DNA of 64,000 bases from the NCBI GenBank assembly GCA_001604405.1, contig LVBL01000059.1, positions 37,458 to 101,457 of the forward strand, read 5' to 3'. A program made the translations under genes and the position numbers. The first letter of the stretch is position 1. Each line of letters starts with the position of its first letter. Below, one piece after another: positions 62,275 through 64,000 of this stretch. The notes beneath the pieces are model-generated. The model did not search any database. It was given only the letters and a program-made list of their open reading frames with translations, and was not told where the DNA came from. Source of the stretch: Spirochaetales bacterium Spiro_10. Its GTDB lineage: Bacteria; Spirochaetota; Spirochaetia; Treponematales; Treponemataceae.

Positions 62275-63343
62275 ATTGTCTTCGCAGAATCGGGATGAAC
62301 GGTTTCGTTCGCTCCATTACGAGCGGGAAATCCCCCGGCAGAAGGAGGTGCGTCTCGCCGTCAAGCTGAACGAGTATTCTCTCGGAATAACTCACTTCGA
62401 GACGGTCCGCGGTATACAAGACGGTTTCAGGTTGGCCCTTATGCGCTCCCGTCTTGAAAAATGACTTGAGCGACAGCTTTCTGAGGACCGACATGTTTCG
62501 CAGCCCGCACACGTTGTTGTCGTCGGGGAGTATTTTCTGATTCGATCCGTAGGTTCGGTTCCCGGACACGCCCATCGCATAGAGGAGCATCGCGTCCGAA
62601 TGCGAAAGCACGGTACCACCGGACGCAAGCCTTGCCACGACGCCCATGACTCCGACTTTGTAGATACCGTCATAGAAGAGACAGGCAAGGTCTACCCATA
62701 TCTTGTAGAAGTCGCCGGGGAAAAACCGCTTAACGCGATTCGTCATGTGCGTAATAAAGGCGTCAATCCCGATACTCGCGATATTGAAGGAATACCAGGC
62801 TTGACCGGGATCACGCTCGCTGTATACGCGGATCGCGCTTTGCAGATCGACGCGCGCGCTGTCGGTGAAGAGCCTGAGGGTTTCGTCGAGGGTTCGTCCG
62901 TCGGAACCGTCGTTTCCCGTGCCAAAGGGAAGACGTACAAGCAGCAGCCGTTTGGTTAAAAACGTGTTTCCGTTTTCGAGTATCTCGCGTGCCAACTCTT
63001 CCTGCACCTCAAGACTCGTGCCGTCTCCGCCGGCCGTCAATACGAGAAAGAGTTCGTCGTCCGTACCGGCGGCCTTCGCCTGCGCTATCACGGCAGCCAT
63101 AAGCTCGCTCGCGTGCCTGGCGGACTCGGTGTATTGTATGACCCCGGAACACGACCTCGCTACCACGGGCCTGTTCCTGACCTTATCCACCGCCTCTGCA
63201 AGATGCCGCCTGTTCAGCTCGGCGCGTTTTTTCAGGGTGAAGCCGCCGGCCGCGGGATTCGCGATGATCCTAACGGTAAGGCGCTTGTTCCTGAAGAGCT
63301 CCGTGCGGCTTGCGAGAAAGACAATTCCGTCGAGATAATCCAC
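62273..63343 (-). CDS. Diacylglycerol-kinase-like lipid kinase (DAGK catalytic domain)
   Basis: 356 residues from GTG 63343, chosen because the SPOR gene ends at 63349; the upstream frame overlaps it. TVRIIANPAAGG, the kinase glycine motif LTAGGDGTS (GGDGT at 105-109), and LPFGTGND (139-145) define the family. Members phosphorylate diacylglycerol, ceramide-like or undecaprenol lipids with ATP. Substrate unknown here. Confidence 0.82.
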   Translation of the reverse strand: MDYLDGIVFLASRTELFRNKRLTVRIIANPAAGGFTLKKRAELNRRHLAEAVDKVRNRPVVARSCSGVIQYTESARHASELMAAVIAQAKAAGTDDELFLVLTAGGDGTSLEVQEELAREILENGNTFLTKRLLLVRLPFGTGNDGSDGRTLDETLRLFTDSARVDLQSAIRVYSERDPGQAWYSFNIASIGIDAFITHMTNRVKRFFPGDFYKIWVDLACLFYDGIYKVGVMGVVARLASGGTVLSHSDAMLLYAMGVSGNRTYGSNQKILPDDNNVCGLRNMSVLRKLSLKSFFKTGAHKGQPETVLYTADRLEVSYSERILVQLDGETHLLLPGDFPLVMERTKPFIPILRRQ

Positions 63344-63348
63344 GTCGC

Positions 63349-64000
63349 CTAGTTTCCCTTGCGCACGAAGGCGTCCTTGAAGCCAAAACCCTTGAAACGC
63401 TCGAGGATCGCGCCGCATTCGTCTTTCTTGATCGGACCGACGCACACCTTGAGCGAATCCCCTCCCGTCTTCTCGATCGATATCGGGTATTTCTTGGCGT
63501 GGTCGTTGACGACTTTGCGAGCGTTTTGGGGATCCTTATAGGTCGCTATCTGCACATAATACACGCCACGCTGGAGCGAAGCAACAATGGGCAACCCATC
63601 GTACCCCGCCGCGGGACTGACAGCCGCTTTCGTTTCCGGAACGCGGACGGGTTCAGTTTTTACCGCAGCAACCGGTTCGTCGAGCTTTGACCGTTCCGGA
63701 GCGGACTTGACGGCGGGAGTCTCGGGAACGACTACAATCGCTGGACCCGCCAACGGAGACTCTTCACTGACGACTGGAGGATTCGGTTCCGCCGGCACCA
63801 GATCGACACGCGAGTCTACCGCATCGTCCTGAACGACAAGCGAAGGTTCCTCTTCATATGCCGGGGCAGGCTCGGACACCACATACTCGTTTGCAACCGT
63901 TTCTTCGGGCATATCCGTTGCCGGGAACGGTTCCGCGACGACGGGCTCGCTCTCCGCGACGACGGGTTCGCTCTCCGCGACGGCGGGCTCGCTCTCCGCG
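63349..64000 (-). CDS. SPOR-domain protein (N-terminus outside window)
   Basis: The visible 216 codons run open to the right window edge, beyond the internal ATG at 63912. The C-terminal SPOR domain (YYVQIATYKDPQNARKVV and a CVGPIKKDECGAILERFKG end), about 70 residues, binds denuded glycan strands at the division site. The stretch before it is a disordered, acidic, Pro/Val/Glu-rich linker containing AESEPxV heptad repeats. The signal or membrane anchor and any other domain are outside the window. Confidence 0.83.
   Translation of the reverse strand, partial: AESEPAVAESEPVVAESEPVVAEPFPATDMPEETVANEYVVSEPAPAYEEEPSLVVQDDAVDSRVDLVPAEPNPPVVSEESPLAGPAIVVVPETPAVKSAPERSKLDEPVAAVKTEPVRVPETKAAVSPAAGYDGLPIVASLQRGVYYVQIATYKDPQNARKVVNDHAKKYPISIEKTGGDSLKVCVGPIKKDECGAILERFKGFGFKDAFVRKGN
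63934..64000. repeat. Tandem 21-base repeat in the SPOR gene
   Basis: Three near-identical 21-base units (63934-63954, 63955-63975, 63976-63996) and the start of a fourth at the window edge encode (Ala-Glu-Ser-Glu-Pro-x-Val) heptads. Two bases differ between the units, and the array continues past the window. Confidence 0.9.

Noticed and set aside
63934..64000. CRISPR-like array of short repeats
   Set aside because: Units are contiguous with no spacers and in frame with the SPOR gene, so they are coding tandem repeats.

Overview
The window is a gene-dense, GC-rich stretch of bacterial chromosome that consists almost entirely of housekeeping genes, with no phage, insertion sequence, plasmid or CRISPR signal. 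The organism is most likely a spirochaete of the Treponema/Spirochaeta group. This is inferred from gene order (rpsB-tsf-frr-uppS-cdsA-dxr-rseP with no pyrH; mreB-mreC-mreD-mrdA-rodA; dnaG-rpoD; rpsF-ssb-rpsR-rplI-dnaB), from many short lipoproteins with relaxed lipoboxes, and from lineage-type hypothetical proteins. It has not been tested by a search.

Layout. 1-8905: the end of lepB, hemW, a DEAH helicase, a CapA-like lipoprotein, then pyruvate phosphate dikinase and a MagIII-like DNA glycosylase. 8915-12412: a translationally coupled transport operon (binding protein, permease, ATPase, SLC13-like carrier). 12556-21668 (minus strand): a TPR protein, mreBCD, PBP2, RodA and a two-domain B12-type radical SAM protein. 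21700-22169: RNase P RNA. 22172-29241 (minus): the dnaG-rpoD macromolecular-synthesis cluster with mltG, a metallo-hydrolase and an unlisted 59-residue gene. 29324-29505: tRNA-Tyr and tRNA-Thr. 29552-31536: chorismate mutase coupled to glycogen synthase. 32818-36756: thiN, cca, rnc, acpP, rpmF, coaD. 36858-38408: two exported proteins, a bidirectional terminator and tRNA-Arg. 38468-48050: maf and the rpsB-to-rseP operon. 48064-51251 (minus): rpsF-ssb-rpsR-rplI-dnaB. 51483-56371: a flavoprotein, rsmD, a TPR protein, rlmN. 56340-59396 (minus): a lipoprotein/membrane operon with a mutT gene. 59471-64000: secA, a lipid-kinase-like protein and the C-terminal part of a SPOR protein.

Expression signals are unusually readable. 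Many start/stop overlaps (ATGA, TAATG, TGATG) mark tightly coupled operons. Seventeen sigma-70-type promoters can be read; spacers of 17 or 18 bases separate the two boxes in all but one, where only the -10 box is convincing. The most interesting pattern is that nine promoters lie so close to an initiation codon (6-9 bases from the -10 box to ATG) that the transcripts should have essentially no 5' leader, and these genes lack a Shine-Dalgarno sequence. They are hrpA-like, capA-like, the transport operon, aroH, cca, coaD, a lipoprotein, the flavoprotein and secA. Other genes in the window have normal Shine-Dalgarno sites, so two initiation modes seem to coexist. The pattern also fixes several start codons. 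I did not find a clear new multi-gene system; the leaderless promoters and a few coupled hypothetical genes are the best leads.
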